From Priestia taiwanensis (lineage in GTDB: Bacteria > Bacillota > Bacilli > Bacillales > Bacillaceae_G), in NCBI RefSeq assembly GCF_014638355.1, contig NZ_BMFK01000003.1:157288-221287 (forward strand): a stretch of DNA of 64,000 nt, given 5' to 3'. This document shows, in pieces, positions 17,274 through 27,660 of the stretch. The notes under the pieces were generated by a model. That model saw nothing but the letters and a program-made list of their open reading frames with translations. It ran no database searches and had not been told where the DNA came from. Made by a program: the position numbers and the translations under genes. Within the stretch, counting starts at the first letter, position 1, and every line of letters starts with the position of its first letter.

Positions 17274-18251
17274 TCACTCCACTATCCCCTTAGCTTTCTC
17301 ATCAAACCTATCCAACATCGCCCTTACCTCATCCGTCGACTTCGTGCTCATCAACTGATTTCGTAATTCGGCAGCTCCTGGGAAGCCTTTGACGTAGATT
17401 TTGAAGAAGCGGTGAAGTCCTGTGATGGAACGCGGTAGAACTTCTGCGTATTGATCTTGAAGATCGAGTTGTAGTCTTAATAGATCAAGGTATTCTTGAC
17501 TGCTATGTTCTCTTGGCTCTTTTTCAAAGGCGAACGGGTTTTTGAAGATACCTCGTCCGATCATAACGCCGTCGATGCCGTATTTTTCCGCAAGTTCTAG
17601 GCCGACTTGGCGGTCTGGAATGTCTCCGTTGATCGTTATTAGTGTATTTGGTGCGATACGGTCGCGTAGTTCCTTAATTTCCGGAATTAGCTCCCAGTGT
17701 GCATCTACTAGGCTCATTTCTTCTCTTGTACGTAAATGGATCGAAAGGTTCGCAATATCTTGTTTGAAGATGTGTGCTAACCAATCTTTCCACTCATCTA
17801 GCTCCTTAAAGCCAAGGCGTGTTTTTACGCTGACAGGTAGTCCACCTGCTTTTGCGGCTTGAATAAGTTCTGCCGCTACGTCTGGGCGTAGAATAAGGCC
17901 ACTACCTTTTCCTCTTGATGCCACGTTCGGTACAGGGCAACCCATATTAATATCGATACCTTTGAATCCTAGCTCGGCCATGCCAATACTCATTTGACGG
18001 AAGTAGTCAGGATTATCTCCCCAAATATGTGCTACTAATGGTTGTTCATCTTCTGTAAAAGCTAAACGGCCACGTACACTTTTGATTCCATCTGGATGAC
18101 AGTAGCTATCCGAGTTTGTGAATTCTGTGAAGAATACATCCGGTCGACCTGCTTCACTTACGACGTGACGAAAGACAAGGTCTGTCACATCTTCCATTGG
18201 TGCAAGTACAAAAAATGGTCGTGGTAAATCACGCCAAAAATTAGTTGTCAT
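17274..18251 (-). CDS. dus: tRNA-dihydrouridine synthase (Dus)
   Basis: 325-aa FMN-dependent enzyme that reduces uridine to dihydrouridine in tRNA. TIM-barrel motifs are visible: [10 protein letters not shown] at the N-terminus, [11 protein letters not shown] with the catalytic Cys, VKTRLG, ITINGDI and DGVMIGRG. The C-terminal helical tRNA-binding domain follows ([15 protein letters not shown]). I place the start at 18251 ([14 protein letters not shown]), as in relatives; the 35 extra upstream codons show no family similarity. No strong ribosome binding site is seen at ideal spacing (GAGAGG is about 13 nt away). Confidence 0.93.
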   Translation of the reverse strand: MTTNFWRDLPRPFFVLAPMEDVTDLVFRHVVSEAGRPDVFFTEFTNSDSYCHPDGIKSVRGRLAFTEDEQPLVAHIWGDNPDYFRQMSIGMAELGFKGIDINMGCPVPNVASRGKGSGLILRPDVAAELIQAAKAGGLPVSVKTRLGFKELDEWKDWLAHIFKQDIANLSIHLRTREEMSLVDAHWELIPEIKELRDRIAPNTLITINGDIPDRQVGLELAEKYGIDGVMIGRGIFKNPFAFEKEPREHSSQEYLDLLRLQLDLQDQYAEVLPRSITGLHRFFKIYVKGFPGAAELRNQLMSTKSTDEVRAMLDRFDEKAKGIVE

Positions 18252-18642
18252 TTCAACTTCAAATCCTCTCACGATGGATACAATTTCAAACTCTCGGTCA
18301 AAACATAGAAAGTTAACTGTTCCACTTCTTTTATACTTTATATCATGCTTAATCACTTATTATCAAATACATGTGGACATGCATCATTTGTGAAAATCAA
18401 CACTGTTTATTGTAACGAAAATTCGTCCTGAATGGTAGTTCAAAAAGTGAAACTTCACTCAGCATAGTTTTTCTTCATCCACTTGAACCGAGTATTCTAT
18501 CTCAGATCATTATTCTCTAGTAATTCCTTGAGCCTTATTACATTTAATGACATAATAGACAAAAAGAGTTATACACAACATACTACATCATACCCCTTAA
18601 CTCTTCATCATGCATGAAACAGAAAATTCAAGGAGGTAAAAA
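18252..18642. other. Divergent promoter region between dus and the amidohydrolase
   Basis: About 390 bp without a gene. It must contain the promoters of both flanking divergent genes. No clear operator or riboswitch was recognised. Confidence 0.5.
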
Positions 18643-19986
18643 ATGAGTACTTTACTTATTAAAAATGGAACAATTATTGATGTGGAAAATGGGGGTTCTT
18701 ATGTAGGTTCAATCGAAATAGAGAAAAATACGGTGAAAAGAATAGTTAAAGGTGATGACGTGTTACCAGAAGGGGTACATACGGTTGATGCTGAAGGGAA
18801 ATATATTATCCCAGGTTTAATCGATATGCATTGTCATATTAATGAACGATTTGCTCCACATTTCGTTGCATCAGGGGTAACGACAATACGAAATACTGCA
18901 GGTAATGTTACGTTACTTTCAACATTAATTGAACAACCTGATGATGCACCAATACCACGAATTTATGCATCAGACAGAATGATTGACGGAACACCTGGTC
19001 AATGGGGTCCAACTAGCTATGGTGCTCTCGTAACAGACAATCCAGAAGAGGCGAGGAAAGAAGTTCGTAGACAAGCAAAAGTGGGCGCAAAGTTTGTTAA
19101 ATTGTATGGATGGATTAAAAAAGACGTGATGGCAGCGGCTGTAGATGAGGCGAAGAAGTATAACTTAGAAGTTGCCATTGATTTGGTGAATTCAAAAGAT
19201 GTAACTGCTTTAGATGCAGCTGAGTGTGGGGTTACTTGGATTGAGCATGCATCTGGTTTTGCACATGAGATGTACAAAGGATGGAATCTATTTGTAGACC
19301 AAGAGGAATGGCGTCATATCGATTGGGAAAACCCAGATCAAGAAAAAATAAAGGAACTTTGTGAGAAAATGTTGACATACAATGTGAAATTATGCCCAAC
19401 ATTGGCTCTTTACGATCAAGCTATCAACTATCCTGAATATTGGTCTCCTAAAAATAGTATCATAGAATCCGCTTCAAAGATAAATTTCATCATGCAATAT
19501 TGGAATCAACACGTGGAACATATAGACGCGATAAAAAAACATAATGCTAAGCCATATAACTTACAGAAAGCCACTGCCAAAATTTACTATGATATGGGTG
19601 GAACAGTAGTTGCTGGAACGGATACGCCTGCCTTATTATATACATACCCAGGTATGCTTTTACACCGTGAACTCGAAATATTTGTAGAAATTGGCTTTAC
19701 TGAATTGGAAGCTTTACAAGCAGCGACAGTAAATGCGGCAAAATCTATCAATCTGGATGGCATTGGTGTAATCAAAGAAGGATCTATTGCTGATTTAGTT
19801 ATTTTAAACGACAATCCATTAGAGGACATTAAACATACAAAGGATATCCATCTCATTGTAAAAGGCGGTAAGGCTTATACACAAGAGGAAATACTGAGAC
19901 ATGTCCCGAGTGAAGATGAAGTGGAGAAATCAATGGCTACATTCATGGAAGAATGGGAAGCATTAGAGGCATCAACAATTAAATGA
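18643..19986 (+). CDS. Metal-dependent amidohydrolase (imidazolonepropionase-like)
   Basis: 447-aa cytoplasmic enzyme of the amidohydrolase superfamily. Metal-site motifs: DMHCH near residue 65, KLYGW (likely bridging Lys) near 157, WIEHASG near 198 and AGTDTPALL near 328. The N-terminal and C-terminal strands form the usual small beta domain (LLIKNGTIIDVENG, GSIADLVILNDNPLEDI). The substrate is unknown. AGGAGG lies 6 nt before the ATG. It stands alone, followed by a GC-rich repeat and a terminator. Confidence 0.88.
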   Translation: MSTLLIKNGTIIDVENGGSYVGSIEIEKNTVKRIVKGDDVLPEGVHTVDAEGKYIIPGLIDMHCHINERFAPHFVASGVTTIRNTAGNVTLLSTLIEQPDDAPIPRIYASDRMIDGTPGQWGPTSYGALVTDNPEEARKEVRRQAKVGAKFVKLYGWIKKDVMAAAVDEAKKYNLEVAIDLVNSKDVTALDAAECGVTWIEHASGFAHEMYKGWNLFVDQEEWRHIDWENPDQEKIKELCEKMLTYNVKLCPTLALYDQAINYPEYWSPKNSIIESASKINFIMQYWNQHVEHIDAIKKHNAKPYNLQKATAKIYYDMGGTVVAGTDTPALLYTYPGMLLHRELEIFVEIGFTELEALQAATVNAAKSINLDGIGVIKEGSIADLVILNDNPLEDIKHTKDIHLIVKGGKAYTQEEILRHVPSEDEVEKSMATFMEEWEALEASTIK

Positions 19987-20067
19987 GATTAGCCTTAAAG
20001 GAGAGGCTTGAACAACTTCTCTTATTACTTAAAATGATAAAAAACAAAGAATCTTCATCAAACGACA

Positions 20068-20182
20068 GGGAGCCAGCACTGCACTCCGAGTGGACGCTTT
20101 CCGCGGGCGAGAGCGAGCCTCCTCGGCAAGCCTTGCGGGGTCTCCCTTTTCTCGCTTTTCCCGCAGGAGTCGCCACTCTCCG
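20068..20182. repeat. GC-rich imperfect palindrome, MITE-like repeat
   Basis: About 115 bp far richer in GC than its surroundings. Outer arms GAGTGGaCGC (20088 on) and GTCGCCACTC (20169-20178), with CGCGGG/CCCGC inside, are inverted; an inner pair GCGAG..GAG/CTC..CTCGC continues the fold. Similar GC-rich palindromes ending in CCCGCAGGAGTC-like sequence are dispersed in many Bacillus-related genomes. It carries no coding frame. Confidence 0.7.
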
Positions 20183-20289
20183 TTATGTGCATGAAATGTC
20201 CTTCAATTAATGGTGGAAAGCGAAGAAAAAGCACTTCCATATGAATTCAAGCTATACTATAAAGAAAAGACACTAAAACAACAAAAAAG

Positions 20290-20321
20290 AACGAATTTCC
20301 CCATCGAAAATTCGTTTTTTT
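20290..20321 (+). terminator. Rho-independent terminator
   Basis: Stem AACGAATTT/AAATTCGTT with an ~8-nt loop and a T7 run on the plus strand. Probably ends transcription from the amidohydrolase side. Confidence 0.7.
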
Positions 20322-20344
20322 CATTAGAAAATCAAAAAAAACAT

Positions 20345-20420
20345 AAAAAACAGCGAACCCCTCGACTCGCTGTTTCCTCTAATCTTATCGTAATGTTAAT
20401 TCCACTACACGCTCAACATG
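20345..20420 (-). repeat. Copy 1 of a 76-bp direct repeat: 3' end of rlmD plus terminator
   Basis: By eye 73 of 76 positions match 21837-21912. Read on the minus strand it encodes HVERVVELTLR and stop, then the terminator stem AACAGCGA/TTCGCTGTT with T-run. The intact rlmD ends [11 protein letters not shown]. Similarity ends abruptly at the HV codons, so this is a truncated gene end, not a gene. Confidence 0.85.
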
Positions 20421-20583
20421 ACTTGAATATCCGCCTACTCTACATTCATTTTTTCCAAATAGATGTTGTACGTATAACCCTTCCAAGATAATTAAGCAAT
20501 CGGGCAGGTTAGTAAACTCTACGGAGCGTTTATTGAAAGGGGCAAACATACTTGATATTCTAAAATTACAGGAGGCGGACAAT

Positions 20584-21195
20584 ATGAATTGCATCAAGGT
20601 TGGAAGGCTAATTCAGAGTCTTCGTAAAGATAAAAGAATGACTCAAAAAGAATTAGCCCTTCTTATGAATATTAGTGATAAGACGATTTCAAAATGGGAA
20701 CGCGGATTGGGGTGTCCGGATGTGTCCTTGCTTGGGGAGCTATCCAACATATTAGGCGTAAATATCGAGATGATTTTATCCGGAGATTTAAATCCGAATG
20801 AACAGGATGAAGGAAATATGAAGAACGTAAAATTTTATGCGTGTCAAAGCTGTGGCAATATTATGACCAGTACGGGGGCAAGCAGCATTTCATGTTGCGG
20901 CAGGATACTGGAGTCGCTGCTTTCCAAAACGGAGAACGATGAGCACAAAATAACCGTTCACGAAATTGAAGAGGATTACTTTGTTACCATTAAGCACGAG
21001 ATGAGCAGAGACCATTATATATCTTTTGTAGCCTATATTTCGTATGACAGAGTGATGCTCATCAAATTGTACCCGGAACAACTCGCAGAAGTACGCTTCC
21101 CCAAAATGCATGGTGGAACGTTGTATATGTATTGCAACCGACATGGATTATGGAAATATGAGAAAAAGAAATTAGGATTAGGGAGGGTCACCTAA
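20584..21195 (+). CDS. HTH (XRE) regulator with desulfoferrodoxin-like C-terminal domain
   Basis: 203-aa protein. Residues 5-65 form a classic XRE helix-turn-helix (MTQKELALLMNISDKTISKWERG). After a linker comes a CQSCGN...SCCG cysteine pair, and the C-terminal 75 residues resemble the iron-binding domain of desulfoferrodoxin / superoxide reductase (HEMSRDHYISFVAYI... and YCNRHGLWKY, with His and Cys ligands in the expected places). A redox- or metal-sensing regulator is inferred. Start at 20584 is preceded by AGGAGG at 8 nt; an earlier in-frame ATG (20533) lacks one. The isochorismatase gene follows after a single base. Confidence 0.85.
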   Translation: MNCIKVGRLIQSLRKDKRMTQKELALLMNISDKTISKWERGLGCPDVSLLGELSNILGVNIEMILSGDLNPNEQDEGNMKNVKFYACQSCGNIMTSTGASSISCCGRILESLLSKTENDEHKITVHEIEEDYFVTIKHEMSRDHYISFVAYISYDRVMLIKLYPEQLAEVRFPKMHGGTLYMYCNRHGLWKYEKKKLGLGRVT

Positions 21196-21196
21196 G

Positions 21197-21727
21197 ATGA
21201 AAAAGGCGCTACTAATTATTGACATGCAGGCTATGCCCTTTGTATGGAAAGATTATGGCGGAAAATCTCTTTATCAGGAAGAGAAACTGCTAGAAAATAC
21301 AAGGCGATTAATTGAAAAAGCTCGAAAGGGAAGTTCACCCGTATTCTATGTCATGTTTACTGAGCCGCACGGTTCCCTAAGATCGGAAAATCAACCGCTA
21401 TGGCAAGTACATGAACAGATCGCTCCTCTTGCACATGATCATATCATTATTAAACATTACGCAGATTCGTTTCTAGATTCAGAGCTCCATCCCCGATTAC
21501 GGGATCAAGGTATTGACACTCTAGTGATATGCGGCGTACAAACCGAATATTGCGTGGACACAACGGTAAAGAGTGGTTATTCGCTAGGCTACAAAGTAGA
21601 TTTGGTAGAGGATTGTCACAGCACTTACGATTCAGATAGATTAACGGCAGAACAAATCATAAACCATCATAATAGCATTCTTCCCCAATTTGCTACAATA
21701 GTTCACTCGAGCGAAGTCCAGTTTTAG
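21197..21727 (+). CDS. Isochorismatase-family cysteine hydrolase
   Basis: 176-aa enzyme of the isochorismatase-like superfamily (nicotinamidase, N-carbamoylsarcosine amidase and relatives). The catalytic triad can be placed at Asp9 (LIIDMQ), Lys86 (IIIKHYADSF) and Cys119 (GVQTEYCVDTT). The physiological substrate is unknown. It starts one base after the HTH-desulfoferrodoxin gene stop (TAAGATG), with GGGAGGG inside that gene's end, so the two are co-transcribed and probably functionally linked. Confidence 0.9.
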   Translation: MKKALLIIDMQAMPFVWKDYGGKSLYQEEKLLENTRRLIEKARKGSSPVFYVMFTEPHGSLRSENQPLWQVHEQIAPLAHDHIIIKHYADSFLDSELHPRLRDQGIDTLVICGVQTEYCVDTTVKSGYSLGYKVDLVEDCHSTYDSDRLTAEQIINHHNSILPQFATIVHSSEVQF

Positions 21728-21836
21728 AATCCAACTGATCATGAAAAGATGAAAAGGATATTTTCTCCCCTATATAGAACGACTATTAGCAGATCAAGCA
21801 CTTGTTGTTACTGAAATCGATAGCTCATCGGGCAGA

Positions 21837-21912
21837 AAAAAACAGCGAACCCCTCGGCTCGCTGTTTCCTCTAATCTTATCGTAATGTTAACTCCACTAC
21901 ACACTCAACATG
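21837..21912 (-). repeat. Copy 2 of the 76-bp direct repeat (native rlmD end)
   Basis: Contains the last codons of the intact rlmD and its terminator. The pair 20345-20420 / 21837-21912 brackets the HTH-isochorismatase cassette. Confidence 0.85.
21841..21866 (-). terminator. Terminator of rlmD
   Basis: Minus-strand stem AACAGCGA/TCGCTGTT with a 10-nt loop and a T-run (A7 at 21836-21842 on the plus strand). Confidence 0.8.
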
Positions 21913-23250
21913 CGTCGTATGTGGGAACATATCAACTGGTTGGATTTGTTCTGTCTTATAGCCGCCGTCTTCTAAGATGCGAAGATCGCGTGCTAGTGTT
22001 GCTGGGTTGCATGAAACGTATACGACACGTTTTGGCTTCATGTCAATGATTGTTTTTAGTAGTGCTTCGTCACAGCCTTTACGTGGTGGATCTACTACTA
22101 ATGTGTCAGCTTTGATGTCTTCTTCGTACCAAGCTGGGATTACTTTCTCCGCTTCGCCTACTGCGAATTCTACGTTTGTGATGCCGTTTAAGGCTACGTT
22201 GCGGATTGCGTCGTCGATTGCTTCTGGAACGATTTCTACGCCGTATACTTTTTTCGCTTTTTGCGCTAGGAATAATGTAATTGTTCCGATACCGCAGTAT
22301 GCGTCCATTACTGTTTCTTCACCTGTTAGCTGTGCGTACTCTAATGCTTTGTCGTATAGTACTTTCGTTTGTGTCGGGTTCACTTGGTAGAATGAGCGTG
22401 TTGAAATCGCGAATTTGATGTCGCCGATTGTATCGTGAATATATTCTGATCCGTGAATCACACGTGTTTCTTCACCGAAGATAACGTTTGTGCGTTTGCT
22501 GTTTACGTTGTGTGTAATTGACTTCACATTCGGGAATCGTTTTGTAATTTCTTGTACTAACATTTCTTCATTTGGTAATTTCTTCGTCTTCGTGATGAAG
22601 CAGATCATTACTTCACCTGTGTTTTGACCTGAACGAAGCATGATGTGGCGAAGAACGCCGTTATGTTTCTCTTCGTTGTACGGTTGGATATGGAAACGAA
22701 TGCATAGTTCTTTCACTGCTTGGAATACTTCGTTAATATCTTCTGATTGGATTAACGATGTGTTCATATCCACAATTTCATGGCTACGTTCGCGGTAGAA
22801 TCCAGCAATGAATTTACCGTCTTTCATGCCCACTGGTACTTGCATTTTATTGCGGTAGTGCCATGGGTTTTCCATGCCGATTACTGGGTGAATAACTGTA
22901 TCTTTAATGTTACCGATGCGTGTGATCGCATTTTTCACTTGTTCGTGTTTTGCTTTTAGCTGGCCTTCGTATGTCATATGTTGTAGTTGGCAGCCGCCGA
23001 ATTGTGCGAAGTCTTCGCTTACTACTTCTTGGCGTTCCGGGCTTACTTCATGGATTTCCATTAAGCGTCCGAATGCGAAGTTTTTGTTTACTTTTGTTAT
23101 TTTAATCGTTGCTTTTTCGCCTGGTAATGCTTTTGGTACGAAGATTGGGTATCCTTCTACTTTCGCAACACCTGAAAATTCGTGTGTTAAATCTTCAAAG
23201 ACAACGTCAATCGTTTCATTCTTCTCTACTGGTGGTTTACGTTTTGTCAT
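21877..23250 (-). CDS. rlmD: 23S rRNA (uracil-C5) methyltransferase, RlmD/RlmCD type
   Basis: 457-aa SAM-dependent enzyme that makes m5U in 23S rRNA; in B. subtilis one homologue modifies both U747 and U1939. An N-terminal TRAM RNA-binding domain (residues 10-65) is followed by a central domain and a Rossmann methyltransferase domain with [15 protein letters not shown] and [12 protein letters not shown]. The catalytic Cys lies in [13 protein letters not shown] near residue 412. Only one Cys (GGCQLQH) of the four-Cys iron-sulphur motif of E. coli RlmD is present, as in other Firmicutes. Its 3' end is duplicated 1.5 kb downstream. Confidence 0.92.
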   Translation of the reverse strand: MTKRKPPVEKNETIDVVFEDLTHEFSGVAKVEGYPIFVPKALPGEKATIKITKVNKNFAFGRLMEIHEVSPERQEVVSEDFAQFGGCQLQHMTYEGQLKAKHEQVKNAITRIGNIKDTVIHPVIGMENPWHYRNKMQVPVGMKDGKFIAGFYRERSHEIVDMNTSLIQSEDINEVFQAVKELCIRFHIQPYNEEKHNGVLRHIMLRSGQNTGEVMICFITKTKKLPNEEMLVQEITKRFPNVKSITHNVNSKRTNVIFGEETRVIHGSEYIHDTIGDIKFAISTRSFYQVNPTQTKVLYDKALEYAQLTGEETVMDAYCGIGTITLFLAQKAKKVYGVEIVPEAIDDAIRNVALNGITNVEFAVGEAEKVIPAWYEEDIKADTLVVDPPRKGCDEALLKTIIDMKPKRVVYVSCNPATLARDLRILEDGGYKTEQIQPVDMFPHTTHVECVVELTLR

Positions 23251-23339
23251 TATTCAACTTCCTTTTCTTTTTATCCTGCGGTTCATTGTATCACATGTCG
23301 GAACAAATGAAAAAGAGAGGCACAAATTGTGATCCTCTC

Positions 23340-24239
23340 TTAGCCTTTGTATCCTTCTGGTACGAAGACACGTAGTCGTTGGTGTAGGTTCTCGAATTCA
23401 ACTGGAACCTCTCCACCGTATTCTCCGTCTAAGTTCAACTGTAGTTTCTCTTTTGCGGTAATTTTCACACGGCTTACACGCTCGTGGTACACAAGTGGGT
23501 GGTTGATGTGGGTTCCTTTTGAAGCACGTCTTAGAAGTCCAACCATTTCTGGGATGCTTCCCTTTCGGACGATAATCATGTCAAACACACCGTCATTCAC
23601 AGACGCTTCTGGTACAAGCTTCTCGAATCCACCGACAGAATTCGTATTTGATAAAAGGAATAACATAATTTCGTCTTCAAATTTCTTGCCATCGTAATCG
23701 ATTTCTACGAATGTCGGGTGGATAAATGGCAGTTTTTCTACACCTTTAATCACGTAAGCGAACTCACCTAATACCGTCTTTAGTTTACTCGGTGCTTCAT
23801 ATGAAATTTCCGTTAGGTTCCCCATCGCTGCGATGTTGATAAAGTATTTGTCATTTGCGCGTCCAATATCAACTGGAATTGTATGTCCGTCTGTAATGAC
23901 TTCTACTGCGGATAAAATATCTCTGCCAATATGCATCGCTCGTCCAAAATCATTCGTCGTTCCTACTGGAATAACACCTAGCTTTGGCGGGTTCTTTACT
24001 TGCATTAAACCTGTTACCACTTCGTTAATTGTACCGTCACCACCGGCGGCAATGACAACATCATATACACCGCGTTCTCCAGCAGCCGTCGCAGCTTTCT
24101 TCGCGTCTCCTGCGCACGTTGTTGCATGGCAAGACGTCTCATAACCTGCTCGCTCTAGCTTCTCTAGAACGTCTGGCAATTGCTTTCTAAACGCTTCTTT
24201 CCCCGAAGTCGGGTTATAGATTATTCTTGCACGTTTCAT
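23340..24239 (-). CDS. dgkB: Diacylglycerol kinase family lipid kinase (DgkB-like)
   Basis: 299-aa soluble kinase that returns diacylglycerol from lipoteichoic-acid synthesis to phosphatidic acid. Motifs: IIYNPTSGKE at the N-terminus, AAGGDGTINEVVTGL (nucleotide binding) and LGVIPVGTTNDFGRAM. The C-terminal beta domain contains LNLDGEYGGEVPVEF. The start at 24239 is chosen because AGGA lies 8 nt upstream and the conserved N-terminus begins here; upstream ATG codons add non-conserved residues. It lies 90 nt upstream of rlmD on the same strand. Confidence 0.9.
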   Translation of the reverse strand: MKRARIIYNPTSGKEAFRKQLPDVLEKLERAGYETSCHATTCAGDAKKAATAAGERGVYDVVIAAGGDGTINEVVTGLMQVKNPPKLGVIPVGTTNDFGRAMHIGRDILSAVEVITDGHTIPVDIGRANDKYFINIAAMGNLTEISYEAPSKLKTVLGEFAYVIKGVEKLPFIHPTFVEIDYDGKKFEDEIMLFLLSNTNSVGGFEKLVPEASVNDGVFDMIIVRKGSIPEMVGLLRRASKGTHINHPLVYHERVSRVKITAKEKLQLNLDGEYGGEVPVEFENLHQRLRVFVPEGYKG

Positions 24240-24396
24240 TTTCATCATCCTATTTTCAACGTTCATTTTTACAAATCTCTTCCATTATACCATTAAGAGC
24301 CGCTTCTCTACAATTGTGGGGAATATATCTCTAATTTATCCCGTACAACCAAGCTGTAAACTCTATGAATGAAAGATACACGTTATACGCAAAGAA

Positions 24397-24434
24397 AAGC
24401 GACTAGCTTCACGTTAAGATGACTCTAGCCGCTT
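24397..24434 (-). terminator. Terminator of the gatCAB operon
   Basis: Minus-strand stem AAGCGGCTAG/CTAGTCGCTT followed by TTCTTT, directly after gatB. Confidence 0.7.
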
Positions 24435-24448
24435 ATCCAACTTGTGTG

Positions 24449-25879
24449 TTAGCGCTTGTTGATTTCTTGCATTAATAATTTCGTTACTAACGGCGGATTG
24501 GCTTGGCCTTTCGTCGCTTTCATAATTTGACCCATTAATGCTTTAATTGCGCGGTCTTTACCGTTCTTGAAGTCTTCAATTGATTGTGCGTTGTTATCTA
24601 ACACTTCGTTAACGATTGTTAGTAATGCACCTTCGTCTGAGATTTGAACTAGACCTTGTGCTTTCACAATATCTTCTGCGTTTCCACCTTTTTCAACTAA
24701 CTCCATGAACACTTTCTTCGCGATTTTCGAAGAGATTGTTCCTTTTTCAAGTAATTGAATCATTCCAGCAAGGTTCTCTGGTGTTAAGGCAACGTCTTTT
24801 AAATCTTTTTGTTGCTTGTTTAAGTAAGCTGATACTTCACCCATTAACCAGTTTGATGTTAATTTCGCTTCTGCGCCAGCTTGTACTGTTGCATCGAAGA
24901 AATCCGACATTTCTTTCGTTAATGTTAATACCATCGCATCGTAGTCAGGTAAGCCTAATTGCTCCACGTAACGCTTCTTACGTGCATCTGGTAACTCAGG
25001 GATTGAGTTACGTACGCGCTCTTTCCACTCGTCGTCGATATATAACTCCACTAAGTCTGGCTCTGGGAAGTAACGGTAATCGTCCGCCCCTTCTTTCACA
25101 CGCATTAAGATTGTTGTCTTCGTTGACTCGTCATAACGGCGTGTCTCTTGTTGGATGATTCCGCCAGCTAATAATACTTTCTCTTGGCGTACGATTTCAT
25201 GCTCAAGGCCTTTTTGTACGAATGCGAATGAGTTTAAGTTCTTAAGCTCTGCTTTCGTACCGAATTTCTCTTGGCCTACTGGACGTAATGAAATGTTCGC
25301 ATCACAACGAAGTGATCCTTCTTCCATCTTCACGTCAGATACGCCAGTGTATTGGATGATTGAGCGTAACTTCTCTAAGTATGCATACGCTTCTTCTGGC
25401 GTACGAATATCTGGCTCAGATACGATCTCAATAAGTGGTGTACCTTGACGGTTGAAGTCTACTAATGAGTAGCCATCGCCACTATGATTTAATTTACCAG
25501 CATCTTCTTCTAAATGAAGACGTGTAATACCGATACGTTTTGTTTTGCCGTTTACTTCGATTTCAATCCAACCATTCTCTCCGATTGGCTTATCAAATTG
25601 TGAAATTTGGTATGCTTTCGGATTGTCTGGATAGAAATAGTTTTTACGGTCGAACTTTGTTTCTGTCGCGATTTCGCAATTTAGGGCCATAGCAGCACGC
25701 ATTGCGAAGTCTACCGCTTGTTCGTTCAGTGTTGGTAATACGCCAGGGTATCCTAAGTCAATAACACTTGTTTGTGTATTAGGAGGCGCACCAAACTCTG
25801 TTGGACTTGCTGAGAAAATTTTTGAGTTTGTTTTTAACTCACAGTGTACTTCTAAACCAATAATAGTTTCAAAATTCAT
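24449..25879 (-). CDS. gatB: Asp-tRNA(Asn)/Glu-tRNA(Gln) amidotransferase subunit B
   Basis: 476-aa subunit that binds misacylated tRNA and carries the kinase/transamidase site of GatCAB, the route to Gln-tRNA(Gln) in Bacillus. Conserved N-terminus [15 protein letters not shown], then ANISLRPVG and [10 protein letters not shown]; the C-terminal helical tail (GatB/YqeY domain) is complete. GGAGG lies just before the ATG. Third gene of gatC-gatA-gatB. Confidence 0.97.
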   Translation of the reverse strand: MNFETIIGLEVHCELKTNSKIFSASPTEFGAPPNTQTSVIDLGYPGVLPTLNEQAVDFAMRAAMALNCEIATETKFDRKNYFYPDNPKAYQISQFDKPIGENGWIEIEVNGKTKRIGITRLHLEEDAGKLNHSGDGYSLVDFNRQGTPLIEIVSEPDIRTPEEAYAYLEKLRSIIQYTGVSDVKMEEGSLRCDANISLRPVGQEKFGTKAELKNLNSFAFVQKGLEHEIVRQEKVLLAGGIIQQETRRYDESTKTTILMRVKEGADDYRYFPEPDLVELYIDDEWKERVRNSIPELPDARKKRYVEQLGLPDYDAMVLTLTKEMSDFFDATVQAGAEAKLTSNWLMGEVSAYLNKQQKDLKDVALTPENLAGMIQLLEKGTISSKIAKKVFMELVEKGGNAEDIVKAQGLVQISDEGALLTIVNEVLDNNAQSIEDFKNGKDRAIKALMGQIMKATKGQANPPLVTKLLMQEINKR

Positions 25880-25894
25880 GTTGTCGCCTCCTTA

Positions 25895-27355
25895 TTATAG
25901 TGTTGGTTTCTTTTTATGATGATCTGTCGCTTGCTCAAATGCGTGAGCTACGCGGTAGATTGTTGACTCATCGAAATGTTTACCGATAATTTGTAAGCCT
26001 AGTGGCATGCCGTTCGCGCCGAATCCACATGGAAGTGAGATTGCTGGTACACCCGCTAAGTTCACAGGGATTGTTAAAATATCATTCGCATACATTGTCA
26101 TTGGGTCTGATGTTTTCTCACCTAATTTGAATGACGTTGTTGGCGTCGTAGGTCCGATAATGACATCGTATTTCTCAAAGACATTCTCGAAGTCTTGTTT
26201 AATTAATGTACGTACTTTTTGTGCTTTCTTGTAGTACGCATCGTAGTATCCAGAGCTAAGTGCAAATGTTCCAAGCATGATACGACGTTTTACCTCATCA
26301 CCAAAGCCTTCGCTACGTGTGTTTTTGTAAATGTCTACTAAGTTCTCTGCGTTGTCTGTACGAACACCGTAACGGATACCGTCGAAACGAGATAAGTTAG
26401 ATGATGCTTCAGAAGATGATAATAAGTAGTAAGTCGCAAGAGCGTACTTCGAGTGTGGAAGTGTTACTTCTTCCCACGTTGCGCCCATGCCTTCTAATAC
26501 TTTTAATGCTTCTAATACAGATTGGCGAGCTTCTTCACCTACACCGTCACCTAAGTATTCTTTCGGAACACCGATTTTTAAGCCTTTTACGTCGCCAGTT
26601 AATGACTCTACGTATTTCGCTACGTCTACGTGTGCGCTCGTTGCGTCCATCTTGTCTACGCCAGCGATCGCTTGTAGTAAGTATGCGTTGTCTTCTACGT
26701 TACGTGTAATTGGTCCGATTTGGTCTAATGATGAAGCGAATGCTACTAGACCGTAACGTGATACACGTCCGTATGTTGGTTTCATCCCTACTACACCGCA
26801 ATATGCAGCTGGCTGACGGATTGAACCACCCGTATCAGAACCTAATGAGAATAATACTTCGCCAGCCGCTACAGAAGCTGCTGAACCACCAGAAGATCCA
26901 CCTGGTACGTAATCTAAGTTCCATGGGTTACGCGTTGGGAAGAATCCTGAGTTTTCGTTTGAAGAACCCATTGCGAACTCGTCCATATTTAATTTACCGA
27001 TTGTAATTGCTTGTGCACCTTGTAACTTTTGTACAACTGTTGCGTCGTAAATTGGGTCTAAGTTCGCTAACATTTTGCTTGAGCAAGTTGTGCGAAGACC
27101 TTTCGTTACGATGTTATCTTTCACACCGATTGGCATACCGAATAATAGACCGTTTGCGTTGTCTGTTCCTAACGCTTCATCCATTTCTTTCGCTGCTTGG
27201 CGTGCTCTTTCTTCATCTAATGTAACAAATGCTTTTACTTTATCTTCTACCGCGTTGATGCGTGTATATGATTCGTTCACTAAGTCTGTTACTGAGATTT
27301 CTTTGTTGTTTAACTTGCTATGTAATTGGGAAATCGAATAATCAAATAATGACAA
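25895..27355 (-). CDS. gatA: Asp/Glu-tRNA amidotransferase subunit A
   Basis: 486-aa amidase-signature enzyme that releases ammonia from glutamine for GatB. The Ser-cisSer-Lys triad is visible: Lys in GVKDNI, Ser in GGSSGGSAA and Ser in [12 protein letters not shown]. Full length, AGGAGGG before the start, 15 nt upstream of gatB. Confidence 0.97.
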   Translation of the reverse strand: MSLFDYSISQLHSKLNNKEISVTDLVNESYTRINAVEDKVKAFVTLDEERARQAAKEMDEALGTDNANGLLFGMPIGVKDNIVTKGLRTTCSSKMLANLDPIYDATVVQKLQGAQAITIGKLNMDEFAMGSSNENSGFFPTRNPWNLDYVPGGSSGGSAASVAAGEVLFSLGSDTGGSIRQPAAYCGVVGMKPTYGRVSRYGLVAFASSLDQIGPITRNVEDNAYLLQAIAGVDKMDATSAHVDVAKYVESLTGDVKGLKIGVPKEYLGDGVGEEARQSVLEALKVLEGMGATWEEVTLPHSKYALATYYLLSSSEASSNLSRFDGIRYGVRTDNAENLVDIYKNTRSEGFGDEVKRRIMLGTFALSSGYYDAYYKKAQKVRTLIKQDFENVFEKYDVIIGPTTPTTSFKLGEKTSDPMTMYANDILTIPVNLAGVPAISLPCGFGANGMPLGLQIIGKHFDESTIYRVAHAFEQATDHHKKKPTL

Positions 27356-27369
27356 GAGAAACCCTCCTT

Positions 27370-27660
27370 CTATTCTAAAATTGTTGGAACACGTACTTGT
27401 CCAGCTTGGTGATCAGGAGCATTTTTCAATACTTCTTCTACTGGTAAGCCTTTTTCCGCAACGTCTTTACGCATGATGTTGCGCATCTTTAATACGTGTG
27501 TCGTTGGTTCTACGTTATCTGTATCTAATTCGTTTAGCTGTTCAGCAAACGTAATAATTGCATCTAATTGCTTTGTAAATTTCGTAACTTCTTCTTCTGT
27601 AACTGCAAGACGTGCTAAATGAGCAACGTGCTTTACTTGTTCTTCTGAAATTCGTGACAT
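27370..27660 (-). CDS. gatC: Asp/Glu-tRNA amidotransferase subunit C
   Basis: 96-aa small subunit that stabilises the GatA-GatB interface. Typical sequence [16 protein letters not shown] and the C-terminal LRxD and [14 protein letters not shown]. The start at 27660 is preceded by GGAGGTGG; the longer frame upstream is not conserved. First gene of the operon. Confidence 0.95.
   Translation of the reverse strand: MSRISEEQVKHVAHLARLAVTEEEVTKFTKQLDAIITFAEQLNELDTDNVEPTTHVLKMRNIMRKDVAEKGLPVEEVLKNAPDHQAGQVRVPTILE

Noticed and set aside
20210..20491. 93-codon plus-strand frame
   Set aside because: It runs across a terminator and the antisense of the duplicated rlmD end, so it is not a gene.
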